64,000 bases of DNA, taken from Streptomyces collinus Tu 365 (GTDB taxonomy: Bacteria > Actinomycetota > Actinomycetes > Streptomycetales > Streptomycetaceae). This document shows, in pieces, positions 43,970 to 52,228 of this stretch. The DNA lies in the NCBI RefSeq assembly GCF_000444875.1, contig NC_021985.1:2737535-2801534 (forward strand). The letters run 5' to 3'. The notes beneath the pieces are model-generated. The model ran no database searches and was not told the origin of the DNA. It was given only the letters and a program-made list of their open reading frames with translations. A program made the position numbers and the translations under genes. The stretch's first letter is position 1. Each line of letters starts with the position of its first letter.

Positions 43970-44296
43970 TCAGGCCTGGCCCGTCTCGAAGCGGGAGATC
44001 CGCCCGTCGTCCTCGACGGTGAAGGACCACCGGGTGCGCATCTCGCCCCAGGTGTCGTTGCGGTAGCGGGCGATGAGGGAGCGGCCGCCGTTGGACTCGT
44101 TGTCGACCTCGAGGTGCCCGTGGGTGGAGAAGATCTCCTGGTCGATCCAGTCGGCGAGGTCACGGTCGGAGCCGTCGTCGGCCATGGTCGCGTCGGGCGC
44201 GAGGAGGGACAGGAAGCCCTCCCGGTCACGGGAGTTGACGGCGTTGACGAAGGCCCGGACGGCCGGATCGCGGAGCTTGGCTGGCTGAATCGTCAT
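43970..44296 (-). CDS. SnoaL/NTF2-like protein
   Basis: The 108-residue protein has the cone-shaped NTF2-like pattern: RAFVNAVNSRDREGFLSLLAPDATMADDG, then WIDQEIFS and RTRWSFTVEDDGRISRFETGQ. Such domains serve as small enzymes or binding proteins; nothing fixes a substrate. ATG 44296 is chosen by homology-like content; an in-frame GTG at 44332 has no better RBS. Confidence 0.82.
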   Translation of the reverse strand: MTIQPAKLRDPAVRAFVNAVNSRDREGFLSLLAPDATMADDGSDRDLADWIDQEIFSTHGHLEVDNESNGGRSLIARYRNDTWGEMRTRWSFTVEDDGRISRFETGQA

Positions 44297-44424
44297 GGCG
44301 TCAGGCTCACACCGCTCCCCCGGACCCGCCACCCGAACGCCATCCAGGGCGGGCCCGGCGGTGTGGGAGCTGCGACGGTGGAAACACGAGAGCGATCCGT
44401 CCGCCTGCCTGCTGGGGAGTCACC

Positions 44425-44960
<536 letters not shown>

Positions 44961-44970
<10 letters not shown>

Positions 44971-45111
44971 GCGGGGCCGCACGGTTCGAGGAACGGACGC
45001 CGGACCGCACGGTTCGAGGAACGGACGCCGGACCGCAGACGGCGAGGAACGGACGCCGGGGCGGCCGCCGGCGAGGAACGGACGCCGGGGCGGCCGCCGG
45101 CGTGGCAGGCT
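44961..45111. repeat. 28-29 bp tandem repeat array
   Basis: The unit core CGAGGAACGGACGCCGG occurs at 44987, 45015, 45043 and 45072 (period 28, 28, 29). A partial copy follows at 45101 and a diverged copy lies inside the doxX stop region (44961). The array fills the gap between doxX and the MazG-like gene. Confidence 0.85.
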
Positions 45112-45118
45112 GCTGGGC

Positions 45119-45454
45119 ATGACCGCTCAGCAGCCCGCACCCCTGTGGCCGACGATCGACGCACTCTGGTCCCGTCTGGAGGCGACACGCGCGCACGCGG
45201 GCCGGGAGGGCGTCCTGCTGCGCATCCTCAAACTCTCCGAGGAGGTCGGCGAGGTCGCCGAGGCGGTGCTCGGCGCCACCGGCCAGAACCCGCGCAAGGG
45301 CGTCACCCACACCTGGGAGGACGTCCAGTCCGAACTGTGCGACGTGGCGATCACCGCCCTGGTCGCCCTGCGCACCCTGACCCCGCAGGCCGACGAGGTC
45401 TTCGACTCCCACCTGACCCGCGTACGGGAACGCCCGCTGACGCCGGAGGCGTAG
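45119..45454 (+). CDS. MazG-like nucleotide pyrophosphohydrolase
   Basis: The 111-residue protein is a single all-alpha MazG domain: ILKLSEEVGEVAEAVLGATG carries the ExxE, and SELCDVAITALVAL carries the second ExxD metal site. It would hydrolyse non-canonical (d)NTPs. Its ATG is directly after the repeat array, with no convincing RBS, so translation may be leaderless. Confidence 0.85.
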   Translation: MTAQQPAPLWPTIDALWSRLEATRAHAGREGVLLRILKLSEEVGEVAEAVLGATGQNPRKGVTHTWEDVQSELCDVAITALVALRTLTPQADEVFDSHLTRVRERPLTPEA

Positions 45455-45462
45455 CGATGTCC

Positions 45463-45505
45463 TAGCGTGTCCCGCGTGGAGTGGCCGGACGTGCAGGGGG
45501 GATGA
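45463..45505 (+). promoter_or_regulatory. Possible leaderless mini-ORF upstream of the 45510 gene
   Basis: TAGCGT (45463-45468) lies seven bases before GTG 45476, which opens a nine-codon frame ending at TGA 45503-45505. The next gene starts at 45510, with GGGGGG inside the mini-ORF serving as its RBS. Translation of the mini-ORF could couple to the gene. It is too short for any test by sequence alone. Confidence 0.3.
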
Positions 45506-45509
45506 CCGG

Positions 45510-46019
45510 ATGGGCCTTTTCGACGTGTTCACCGGCACCAGGCACCCGGAGGGCGGCGTCGTACCGCGGTCCGCCGAGGAGGTCCGGGCGGCGCTGCTCG
45601 CCGTCAGCGGGCCGGACACGCCCTACGTGGTGCGCGACGGTGCCCTGGAGAAGGCCGATCTGGTCGCGGAGTGGCGTGTCCGGGATCCGGCCTGGCACAC
45701 CTTCTTCGCCCGGACCCAGGTGAGCCGGACCCTTCAGATCAGGATGCGTCTGGTCCCGGAGCGCCGTGAGGTCCGCGCTCTCGACCGGGCGTGGGACGTC
45801 ACCTGGGCCGGAGACAGACCCAGGCTGGTGCTGTCGGCGGAGCGGTCCCGCGGGCAGGTGCGGACGGTGTCCCGGCGCTGGACGGTCGAGCGCGGGGCCG
45901 ACGGCCGCCTGCGGCGGACGGAGGAGTCCTGCTTCGACCCCGCGGAACTGAGGACGCCCTTGCAGGAGGCGGTCCTCGGCGCGGGATGGACGTGGCGCGG
46001 GGTCCTGTTCGGCCTCTGA
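45510..46019 (+). CDS. Conserved hypothetical protein
   Basis: The 169-residue product starts MGLFDVFTGTRHPEGGV. It has alternating strands such as LVAEWRVRD, LQIRMRLVPERREVRALDRAWDVTW and TVSRRWTVERGADG. No signal peptide, membrane segment or known motif is visible. It may be a beta-rich binding fold. A purine-rich GGGGGGATG region precedes ATG 45510. I assign no function. Confidence 0.75.
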   Translation: MGLFDVFTGTRHPEGGVVPRSAEEVRAALLAVSGPDTPYVVRDGALEKADLVAEWRVRDPAWHTFFARTQVSRTLQIRMRLVPERREVRALDRAWDVTWAGDRPRLVLSAERSRGQVRTVSRRWTVERGADGRLRRTEESCFDPAELRTPLQEAVLGAGWTWRGVLFGL

Positions 46020-46070
46020 CGCCCGGCCGGACAGGGCGAGACCTCGATTGCGGCACTGGCTTCTCGGCTG

Positions 46071-46559
46071 TTAGGCCAGGTCCAGGACGTAGCCCTCGGT
46101 GACGGGGCAGTTGTTCCAGGCCTCCGTCAGCCAGTCGTCGGAAGCGTCGTCGGCGAGCCGCTCGAGGGTGGTGTTGTAGTAGTCGGCTGTTGCCTGCCGG
46201 TTGGTCCACCAGGCGTGCCCCTCGTAGACACCGGGGCTCGGCAGGGTCATCTCGCCGGCGGGCCCACGGTCGAGTTGGCCCACGACGAGGATTCCCGTTC
46301 CGGACTCGATACTGATGTCGACATGGCCTTCCGCGTCAGCCGGCGGGCTGGGTGGCGTGTCCCAGATGCGGATGGTGACCTGGACGGGGATGTCGGGTTG
46401 CAGGCTGATGAAGTACAGGTGGTAGCCGTTTCCTGCCGCCACCTGTACTTCCGCGGCGTCCAGGGCGGCTACGTCGCCGAGGAATGCGTCTGCGTCGTAG
46501 ACCTCTACGACGCAGCGGCCGGGGGTTGCGGTGACGTGATGCTCGGCGAGAAGCGCCAT
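46071..46559 (-). CDS. Hypothetical protein of lower GC content
   Basis: The 162-residue product MALLAEHHVTATPGR... is beta-rich in its first 110 residues (YHLYFISLQPDIPVQVTIRIW) and helical at its C-terminus (DYYNTTLERLADDASDDW). It is acidic and cytoplasmic. I do not recognise it. Codon use is less GC-biased than in its neighbours, a hint of transfer. It lies downstream of rnpB on the same strand, beyond the rnpB terminator. Confidence 0.65.
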   Translation of the reverse strand: MALLAEHHVTATPGRCVVEVYDADAFLGDVAALDAAEVQVAAGNGYHLYFISLQPDIPVQVTIRIWDTPPSPPADAEGHVDISIESGTGILVVGQLDRGPAGEMTLPSPGVYEGHAWWTNRQATADYYNTTLERLADDASDDWLTEAWNNCPVTEGYVLDLA

Positions 46560-46588
46560 GGTCGGTAGCGCCTTCCTGCTAGTCGGTG

Positions 46589-46620
46589 AAAGGACCTCCG
46601 ACGCAGGTCAGAGGTCCTTT
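46589..46620 (-). terminator. Terminator after rnpB
   Basis: AAAGGACCTC (46589-46598) pairs with GAGGTCCTTT (46611-46620) around a 12-base loop. It lies ~27 bases beyond the 3' end of rnpB, with a U-rich edge on either strand. Confidence 0.8.
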
Positions 46621-46646
46621 TCCAGGCAAAGCCGCAGGTGGCGGCA

Positions 46647-47048
46647 GACGAGTCGGGCTGTACGCCGGGTTCTGTTCCGAGGGTTCCTCGCGGGGCCCTC
46701 GGCGACGGCCATCCATCTAGGGCCGGTGTTGCCACCGGCCTCGTGCGGTCTACCCGCGGACTCGGGCGGGCAGCCCTCGAACGTCCGCGCAGGAGCACCG
46801 GGGTGCTCCCTTTTGACCTTGCTCCGGGTGGGGTTTACCTAGCTGCCCAGGTCACCCTGGGCACTGGTGGTCTCTTACACCACCGTTTCACCCTTACCGA
46901 GGACCGAGATCCCCGGCGGTCTGCTTTCTGTGGCACTGTCCCGCGGGTCACCCCGGGTGGCCGTTAGCCACCACCCTGCCCTGTGGAGCCCGGACGTTCC
47001 TCGGGAAGCCCCCTGAGGGACTTCACGCGGCCGTCCGCCCGGCTCGTC
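46647..47048 (-). ncRNA. rnpB: RNase P RNA (type A)
   Basis: On the minus strand the segment GACGAGCCGGGC (47048 downward) pairs with the 3' end GCCCGACTCGTC (to 46647), forming helix P1. Between them are the conserved blocks ACAGGGCAGG, ACAGAAAGCAGACCG, AAGGGTGAAACGGTGG, GGTAAACCCC, AGATGGATGGCCG and ACAGAACCCGGCGTACAG. The RNA is about 402 nt, normal for actinobacteria. TACCAT (47062-47067 on the minus strand) is a plausible -10 placing the start a few bases before P1. Its first ~85 bases overlap the coding end of the EamA gene. Confidence 0.96.
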
Positions 47049-47944
47049 TGCCGTGTCGACCATGGTACCGGGCGTGCGGCACGGCGGGGACCGGCGGCGG
47101 CCGTCGCCAGCACCGAGCCCGCCAGGATCAGGGTGAAGGCCGCCAGGATCCCTGCGGTCAGCGGCTCGTGCAGGAACAGGGCGCCCGCCGCGACCGCCAC
47201 CGCCGGGTTGACGTACGTGAAGACCGTCGCCCGGGTCGGGCCGGCCTCCTTGATCAGTTCGAGGAACGCCACGAAGGCGAGCGCCGTGCAGACGACGCCC
47301 AGGCCGGCGAGGGCGGCCAGGACCTGCGCGGAGGGCATCCGGGCCGGCCAGGTCGCCGCCGCCGCGGGGGCGTAGACGACGGCCGCCACGGCCAGGCAGG
47401 GTGCGGTGAGGTGGAGCGAGGGGACGTCCTTCAGGTAGCGCGCCGCGATCAGCGGGGCCGTCGCGTAGCCCACGACCGTCAGCAGCACCTCGGCCAGCGA
47501 GCGCGCGTCGCCCCCGGTGAGGTGCGGGACGGTCAGCACACCGACGCCGGCGAGGCCCAGCACCAGACCGGACAGCCGCCGTACGCCCAGCCGCTCGCTG
47601 TGCCCGAAGAAACGGGCCAGCGCCACCCCGACGATCGGGACGCCCGCGATCAGCAGTCCCGCGGTCGAGCTGGACAGACGACGCTCGGCGTCCGTCAGCG
47701 TGAACCACGGCCCGACGATCTCGACGCACGCGAAGGCCAGCAGCGGCAGCCAGTGCGCCCGGACGGTCCGGAACAGGCCCGCCTGGCGCAGCGCGAAGGG
47801 CAGCAGCAGGGCCGCGCCCAGGGCACAGCGGGTGAACACCACCATGGACGGGGACAGGTCGTCCACCGCCACCTTGATCATCAGGTAGGGGATGCCCCAG
47901 ACCACTCCCATCAGGGAGAACAGGAACCAGCCGCGTGCAGTCAT
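46964..47944 (-). CDS. EamA/DMT-family transporter
   Basis: The 326-residue protein has ten helices in two EamA halves (WGIPYLMIKVAVDDLSP in the first, TYVNPAVAVAAGALFLHEPL in the second). Such proteins export amino acids or metabolites. The frame has no stop until 46964, so its last ~28 residues (from near ADGRVKSLRGLP) are encoded by the 5' part of rnpB. The true membrane domain ends before that. An AraC gene sits 19 bases upstream on the same strand, a common pairing with EamA transporters. Confidence 0.88.
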   Translation of the reverse strand: MTARGWFLFSLMGVVWGIPYLMIKVAVDDLSPSMVVFTRCALGAALLLPFALRQAGLFRTVRAHWLPLLAFACVEIVGPWFTLTDAERRLSSSTAGLLIAGVPIVGVALARFFGHSERLGVRRLSGLVLGLAGVGVLTVPHLTGGDARSLAEVLLTVVGYATAPLIAARYLKDVPSLHLTAPCLAVAAVVYAPAAAATWPARMPSAQVLAALAGLGVVCTALAFVAFLELIKEAGPTRATVFTYVNPAVAVAAGALFLHEPLTAGILAAFTLILAGSVLATAAAGPRRAARPVPWSTRQTSRADGRVKSLRGLPEERPGSTGQGGG

Positions 47945-47963
47945 ACGGCGAGTCTCGGCCGGT

Positions 47964-48788
47964 TCAGGCCCGGGCGTCTTGAACGCTGTTGCGGTACGCC
48001 GCCGGGGTCACCCCGAGCACGCGCCGGAACCAGCGGGTCAGGTGCGCCTGGTCCGCGAAGCCGACCAGCGCGGCGGCCTCGGCGGGGCGCAGGCCGGCGT
48101 CCAGAAGTCCCCGGGCCCGGTGCACCCGGTGCTGGGCGAGCCAGGCGTACGGCGGTATCCCGACCGCCGTGCGGAAGGCGCGCAGCAGCTGGTAGCGGGA
48201 CAGGCCGAGGCCGGCCGCCAGGTCGGCCAGGGAGGGCGGCTCCAGCAGCTCGTCGGCGAGGCGGTCGCGGACCGCGCGGGCGACGTGGTGCGCGCCGGGG
48301 ACGGTGTCGGGTGCCGGGCGGGCGGTGGAGTGGCGCCGGGCCAGGGCCGTGAGCAGCCAGGGGAGGCGGGACTCCGCCTCCAGCGGGTCGGGGCGGGCGC
48401 CCAGGTCGGTGTGGGTGCGCAGGAGGGCGGCTGCCAGCTCGGGGTCGTCGATCAGCGGTTCGGGGAAGTGCGGGAGGCCGCCGAGGGTGCCGTCGGCGAT
48501 GAGGGCGGGGTCGGCGTACAGGGCGCGGTAGGCGTAGCCGTCGGTGGCGTTGCCGGGGCCGCCGGTGTGGATCTCGCCGGGGGCCAGCACGACGATGGAT
48601 CCGGGCCCGGTGCGGATGTGGCCGCCGCGGTAGTCGATGACCTCGGAGCCGCCGACGCAGACGCCGATCGTGAACTCGTCGTGGGCGTGCGGAGCGTAGA
48701 CGTGGGTGTCGAAGCGAGCGGTGAGGAGGTCCAGGCGCGGGCCGCACCGCCCGAGCCGGGCCCTCGTCCACAGAGCCTGTTCCGCCAT
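47964..48788 (-). CDS. AraC-family regulator with N-terminal cupin
   Basis: The 274-residue protein has a cupin sensor domain (about 20-100: HAHDEFTIGVCVGG, VVLAPGEIHTG) and two C-terminal HTH motifs (SLADLAAGLGLSRYQLLRAF and EAAALVGFADQAHLTRWFRR), ending GVTPAAYR. It probably controls the EamA transporter 19 bases downstream. GAGAGGGG precedes ATG 48788. Confidence 0.9.
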   Translation of the reverse strand: MAEQALWTRARLGRCGPRLDLLTARFDTHVYAPHAHDEFTIGVCVGGSEVIDYRGGHIRTGPGSIVVLAPGEIHTGGPGNATDGYAYRALYADPALIADGTLGGLPHFPEPLIDDPELAAALLRTHTDLGARPDPLEAESRLPWLLTALARRHSTARPAPDTVPGAHHVARAVRDRLADELLEPPSLADLAAGLGLSRYQLLRAFRTAVGIPPYAWLAQHRVHRARGLLDAGLRPAEAAALVGFADQAHLTRWFRRVLGVTPAAYRNSVQDARA

Positions 48789-48884
48789 CCGGCGCCCCTC
48801 TCCCGTGGCGCACCCCGTCGGGTTCCCGTCGCGGGGACGGTCAGGGTGCCCGTAGCCGCTGCAACGCTCACGGCCCCCTTTTCC

Positions 48885-49187
48885 ATGCCGCGCCCGGCTC
48901 GGAGCGGCTTCCCTCCGCGGCTCGCGGGGTCGCGTCCCGTCCCGCGCCCTGCCGCGCGGTCCCGTGCCGCGCCGCGCCCGCCTCGGGGCGGCCTACTCCC
49001 GCATCCCCGTGCCGCACCGGCCCCCGGTCCGCTTCACACCACGGCTCGCCGGGACGCGTCACCGTGCCGCGCCCGCCTCGGGGCGGCCTACCCCCGCATC
49101 CCCGAGCCGCACCCACCCCGGTCCGCTTCACACCGCGGCTCGCCGGGACGCGTCACCGTGCCGCGCCCGGCTCGGGGGCGAGCGTGC
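48885..49187. repeat. ~95 bp degenerate tandem repeats between araC-type and RNB genes
   Basis: In the 399-base gap, a ~95-base unit (GCCGCGCCCGCCTCGGGGCG ... GGTCCGCTTCACACC.CGGCTCGCCGGGACGCG) occurs almost perfectly at about 48970 and 49065. Partial copies lie at about 48887 and 49157, the last touching the RNB stop codon. Bases 48789-48884 are plain GC-rich sequence that may hold the AraC promoter. Confidence 0.75.
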
Positions 49188-50624
49188 TCAGGCCGGTGCG
49201 AACAGGATCTTCGCGGTGCCCGGGTCGGCCTGGGTGAGGCGGACCCGCAGTCGTTCGCCGAGGGGCAGGTGGTCGCCCTCGATCCGGCCGATGACCGCCG
49301 GGGTGACGAGCTGGACCGTGCCCACGGTCGGCCGGTGGTCGGCGAGTTCGATCACGCAGCCGTCGAAGACGTCCCCGACCCGGTCCTTCAGCAGCGCGGC
49401 CTCGACGATGTCGACGCTCTCGCGCTCCACCGTGCCCGCGAGCCGCGAACCCTCGGCCATCCGCCGGGGCAGGGCGTCGAGCGCGGCCGGCACCCAGGCC
49501 GGCGCCTCGCGGCCGGCGGCAGCGGCCAGGCACAGTTCGGAGGCGTAGCGGTCGGCGAGGCGGCGCAGCGGGGCGGTGCAGTGCGCGTAGGGGGCGGCCA
49601 CGGCCGCGTGGGTGGTGATCGGGGGCAGTTCGCCGTCCCGGAAGACCGTGTACCCGGCGCCCCGCAGCAGGGTCGTGCACTCCTGGAGGAAGGCCGCGTG
49701 GTCCGGCCGGTGCGGGTCGAGGCCGCGGATCAGCGCCGCGTACGACACGTGGTGCGGCCAGTCGATGTGCAGGGCGACCGCGGTGCGCCGCAGCCGGGCC
49801 ACGGCGCCGTCGGGGGCGGGGGGCAGGGTGCGCAGGATGCCGGTGCCGGCGGCCAGCATCAGGTCGGCCGCCGCCATGCCGGTGAGCAGGGAGAGCTGGG
49901 CGTTCCAGTCCTCGGCGGGCAGCGGGGCGCGGAAGCCGGGCCGGTAGGTGTGGTCCCGCTCGGTGACGATCTGTTCGGGCACGCCGAGGGAGATGCCGCC
50001 GCGCTCCACCTCCAGGCGCTGCCGGGCCCGCCCGATCTCCGCGAGCAGGGCGACCGGCTCCTCGGCGGTCCCGCCGTCGATCAGCCGCTGCACGCCCGCG
50101 TAGTCGAGCCTGGCCCGGCTGCGGACCAGGGCGCGGCGCACGTCGACGGCGACGGTACGCCCGTCGGCGTCGAGGTCGACGGTCCACAGCACGGCCGGCC
50201 GGGTCCGGTCCGGCAGCAGGCTCGCGGCGTCCTCGCCGAGCACGTCGGGGTGCAGCGGGACCTTCTCGTCGGGGAAGTAGAGGGTGTTCACCCGCCGGTG
50301 CGCCTCCGCGTCCAGCGCGCCGCCGGGGGTGACGAAGGCGGCCACGTCGGCGATGGCGTAGCGGACCCGGTAGCCGGTGCCCCGGCGGGACAGGTGCGCC
50401 GCCTGGTCGAGGTCGGCGGCGCCGGGCGGGTCCACGGTGTAGAAGGGGATGTCCGTGGCGTCGGCGTACGACATCGGGGGTGCGGCCTTCGCCGCGTGCT
50501 CGGCCTCCTGGAGGACCTCTGGGGGGAAGTCCCGCGGCAGGCCGAGGCCGGTGCGCAGGGCGGCGAGGGCCGCCCGGAGCGGGGCCTCGGGTGCGCCGGT
50601 CACACGGAGTTTGCGGCGGGGCAT
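49188..50624 (-). CDS. RNB-domain exoribonuclease (RNase II/R-like)
   Basis: The 478-residue protein has the RNB catalytic core: DIPFYTVDPPGAADLDQA (Asp cluster), YAIADVAAFV, RRVNTLYFPDEKVPLHPDVL, and later MAAADLMLA and YAHCTAPLRRLADRYA. It lacks N-terminal cold-shock domains and has only a short S1-like tail, shorter than RNase II (644) or R (813). It would degrade RNA 3' to 5'. TACGCT lies six bases before ATG 50624, so translation is probably leaderless. Confidence 0.9.
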   Translation of the reverse strand: MPRRKLRVTGAPEAPLRAALAALRTGLGLPRDFPPEVLQEAEHAAKAAPPMSYADATDIPFYTVDPPGAADLDQAAHLSRRGTGYRVRYAIADVAAFVTPGGALDAEAHRRVNTLYFPDEKVPLHPDVLGEDAASLLPDRTRPAVLWTVDLDADGRTVAVDVRRALVRSRARLDYAGVQRLIDGGTAEEPVALLAEIGRARQRLEVERGGISLGVPEQIVTERDHTYRPGFRAPLPAEDWNAQLSLLTGMAAADLMLAAGTGILRTLPPAPDGAVARLRRTAVALHIDWPHHVSYAALIRGLDPHRPDHAAFLQECTTLLRGAGYTVFRDGELPPITTHAAVAAPYAHCTAPLRRLADRYASELCLAAAAGREAPAWVPAALDALPRRMAEGSRLAGTVERESVDIVEAALLKDRVGDVFDGCVIELADHRPTVGTVQLVTPAVIGRIEGDHLPLGERLRVRLTQADPGTAKILFAPA

Positions 50625-50698
50625 GTGTCGAGCGTAGGGCGCGGGCGCCCCGGCAGCACCCCGTACCCTGGCGCAGAGCCGATGAGAAGGAGTACGTG

Positions 50699-51481
50699 GT
50701 GCTGGTCCTGCTGCCGCCGTCGGAAGGCAAGGCGAACTCGGGCCGTGGCGCCCCGCTGAAGCCGGACTCGCTGTCCCTGCCGGGGCTGACCGGCGCGCGG
50801 GAGGCCGTCCTCGGGGAGCTGGTGGAGCTGTGCGCCGCCGACGAGGAGAAGGCGCGCGAGGTGCTCGGCCTGAGCGAGGGGCTGCGCGGCGAGGTCGCGA
50901 AGAACGCGGGGCTGCGCACCGCCGGGGCCCGTCCCGCCGGGGAGATCTACACCGGTGTGCTGTACGACGCCCTGGGCCTGGCCTCGCTGGACGCGGCGGC
51001 GAAGCGGCGCGCGGCGCGTTCGCTGCTGGTCTTCTCCGGGCTGTGGGGGGCGGTGCGGGTGACCGACAGGATCCCGTCCTACCGCTGCTCGATGGGGGTG
51101 CGGCTGCCGGGCCTCGGCGCGCTGGCCGGGCACTGGCGGGCGCCGATGGACGAGGTGATGCCCGAGGCGGCCGGTGACGGCCTGGTGCTCGATCTGCGCT
51201 CGGCCGCCTACGCGGCCGCGTGGAAGCCGAAGGGCGAGGTGGCCGGGCGCACGGCGACGGTGCGGGTGCTGCACGCGCCGACGCGGAAGGTCGTCAGCCA
51301 CTTCAACAAGGCCACGAAGGGGCGGATCGTGCGCGCTCTGCTGTCCGCCGGGATCGCGCCGAAGGACCCGGCCGCGCTGGTGGAGGCGCTGCGGGAGCTG
51401 GGGTACGAGGTGGAGGCGCAGGCGCCGGGCAGGGCGGGGCGGCCGTGGGCGCTGGACGTGCTGGTGGAGGAGATCCACTGA
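50699..51481 (+). CDS. yaaA: Peroxide stress protein YaaA-like
   Basis: The 260-residue protein has the YaaA/DUF328 fold: LLPPSEGKA at the start, YTGVLYDAL, FSGLWGAVR, YRCSMGVRLPG and SHFNKATKGRIVRALL. E. coli YaaA lowers intracellular iron damage during peroxide stress and binds DNA. GTG 50699 is preferred over GTG 50696 because AAGGAG is six bases upstream. TACCCT near 50664 is a likely -10. It diverges from the RNB gene. Confidence 0.88.
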   Translation: MLVLLPPSEGKANSGRGAPLKPDSLSLPGLTGAREAVLGELVELCAADEEKAREVLGLSEGLRGEVAKNAGLRTAGARPAGEIYTGVLYDALGLASLDAAAKRRAARSLLVFSGLWGAVRVTDRIPSYRCSMGVRLPGLGALAGHWRAPMDEVMPEAAGDGLVLDLRSAAYAAAWKPKGEVAGRTATVRVLHAPTRKVVSHFNKATKGRIVRALLSAGIAPKDPAALVEALRELGYEVEAQAPGRAGRPWALDVLVEEIH

Positions 51482-51504
51482 GCCGGCGCTGACCGGACCC
51501 GGCA

Positions 51505-51541
51505 TACGTTGCAGCATGCGCAACGCTCATTGCGCATGCTG
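51505..51541 (+). promoter_or_regulatory. Promoter with 12-6-12 palindromic operator before the aldolase gene
   Basis: CAGCATGCGCAA (51512-51523) and TTGCGCATGCTG (51530-51541) are perfectly complementary arms around CGCTCA. TACGTT (51505-51510) just before may be a -10, so a repressor would sit on the transcription start. The lack of a U-tract and the position upstream of a gene argue against a terminator. Confidence 0.6.
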
Positions 51542-51565
51542 ACGCTCATGGGCACGATGTGGGGC

Positions 51566-52228
51566 ATGACCTCACCGCTGCCCTCCTCTTCGGCTGCCTC
51601 CGTGCTGGATCTGGCGCCCGTCGTGCCCGTCGTGGTGCTCACCGACGTGGCCGACGCCGTACCGCTGGCGCGCGCGCTGGTGGCCGGCGGGCTGCCCGCC
51701 GTCGAGGTGACGCTGCGGACGCCCGGTGCGCCGGACGCGATCCGGGCGATCGCCGCGGAGGTGCCGGACGCGGTGGTCGGCGCGGGCACGGTCATCACGC
51801 CGGAGCAGGTGAGCGGGTGCGTGGCGGCCGGAGCGCGGTTCCTGGTCAGCCCCGGCTGGACGGACGCGCTGCTCGCCGCGATGCGGGCGTCCGGGCTGCC
51901 GTTCCTGCCGGGGGTGTCGACCACCTCGGAGGTGGTGGCGCTGCTGGAGCGCGGGGTGCGCGAGATGAAGTTCTTCCCCGCACAGGCGGCGGGCGGCACG
52001 GCGTATCTGAGGTCGCTGGCCGGGCCGCTGCCGCAGGCCCGCTTCTGCCCGACGGGCGGGATCGGCCCGGAGATCGCCCCGGAGTACCTCGCGCTGCCCA
52101 ACGTCGGCTGCGTGGGCGGGAGCTGGATGGTCCCGGCGGACGCGGTGGCCGCCGGGGACTGGGACCGGATCGAGCGGCTGGCGCGGGCCGCCGCCGGGCT
52201 CAGGGACGCAGGTGGGACGTGTCGTTGA
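51566..52228 (+). CDS. eda: 2-dehydro-3-deoxyphosphogluconate (KDPG/KHG) aldolase
   Basis: The 220-residue class I aldolase has the catalytic Glu in VEVTLRTP, GAGTVITPEQ, the Schiff-base Lys in MKFFPAQAAGG and FCPTGGI. It cleaves KDPG to pyruvate and glyceraldehyde-3-phosphate (Entner-Doudoroff or uronate pathways). No other pathway gene is adjacent. ATG 51566 fits the family N-terminus, but several in-frame ATGs lie upstream, up to 51509, and the RBS is unclear. Its 3' end overlaps the RNase HI-phosphatase gene by 29 bases. Confidence 0.9.
   Translation: MTSPLPSSSAASVLDLAPVVPVVVLTDVADAVPLARALVAGGLPAVEVTLRTPGAPDAIRAIAAEVPDAVVGAGTVITPEQVSGCVAAGARFLVSPGWTDALLAAMRASGLPFLPGVSTTSEVVALLERGVREMKFFPAQAAGGTAYLRSLAGPLPQARFCPTGGIGPEIAPEYLALPNVGCVGGSWMVPADAVAAGDWDRIERLARAAAGLRDAGGTCR

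Noticed and set aside
47055..47069. Adjacent SalI-, NcoI- and KpnI-type sites resembling a cloning junction
   Set aside because: Flanking sequence is continuous rnpB/EamA coding DNA, so the cluster is coincidence and not a vector join.
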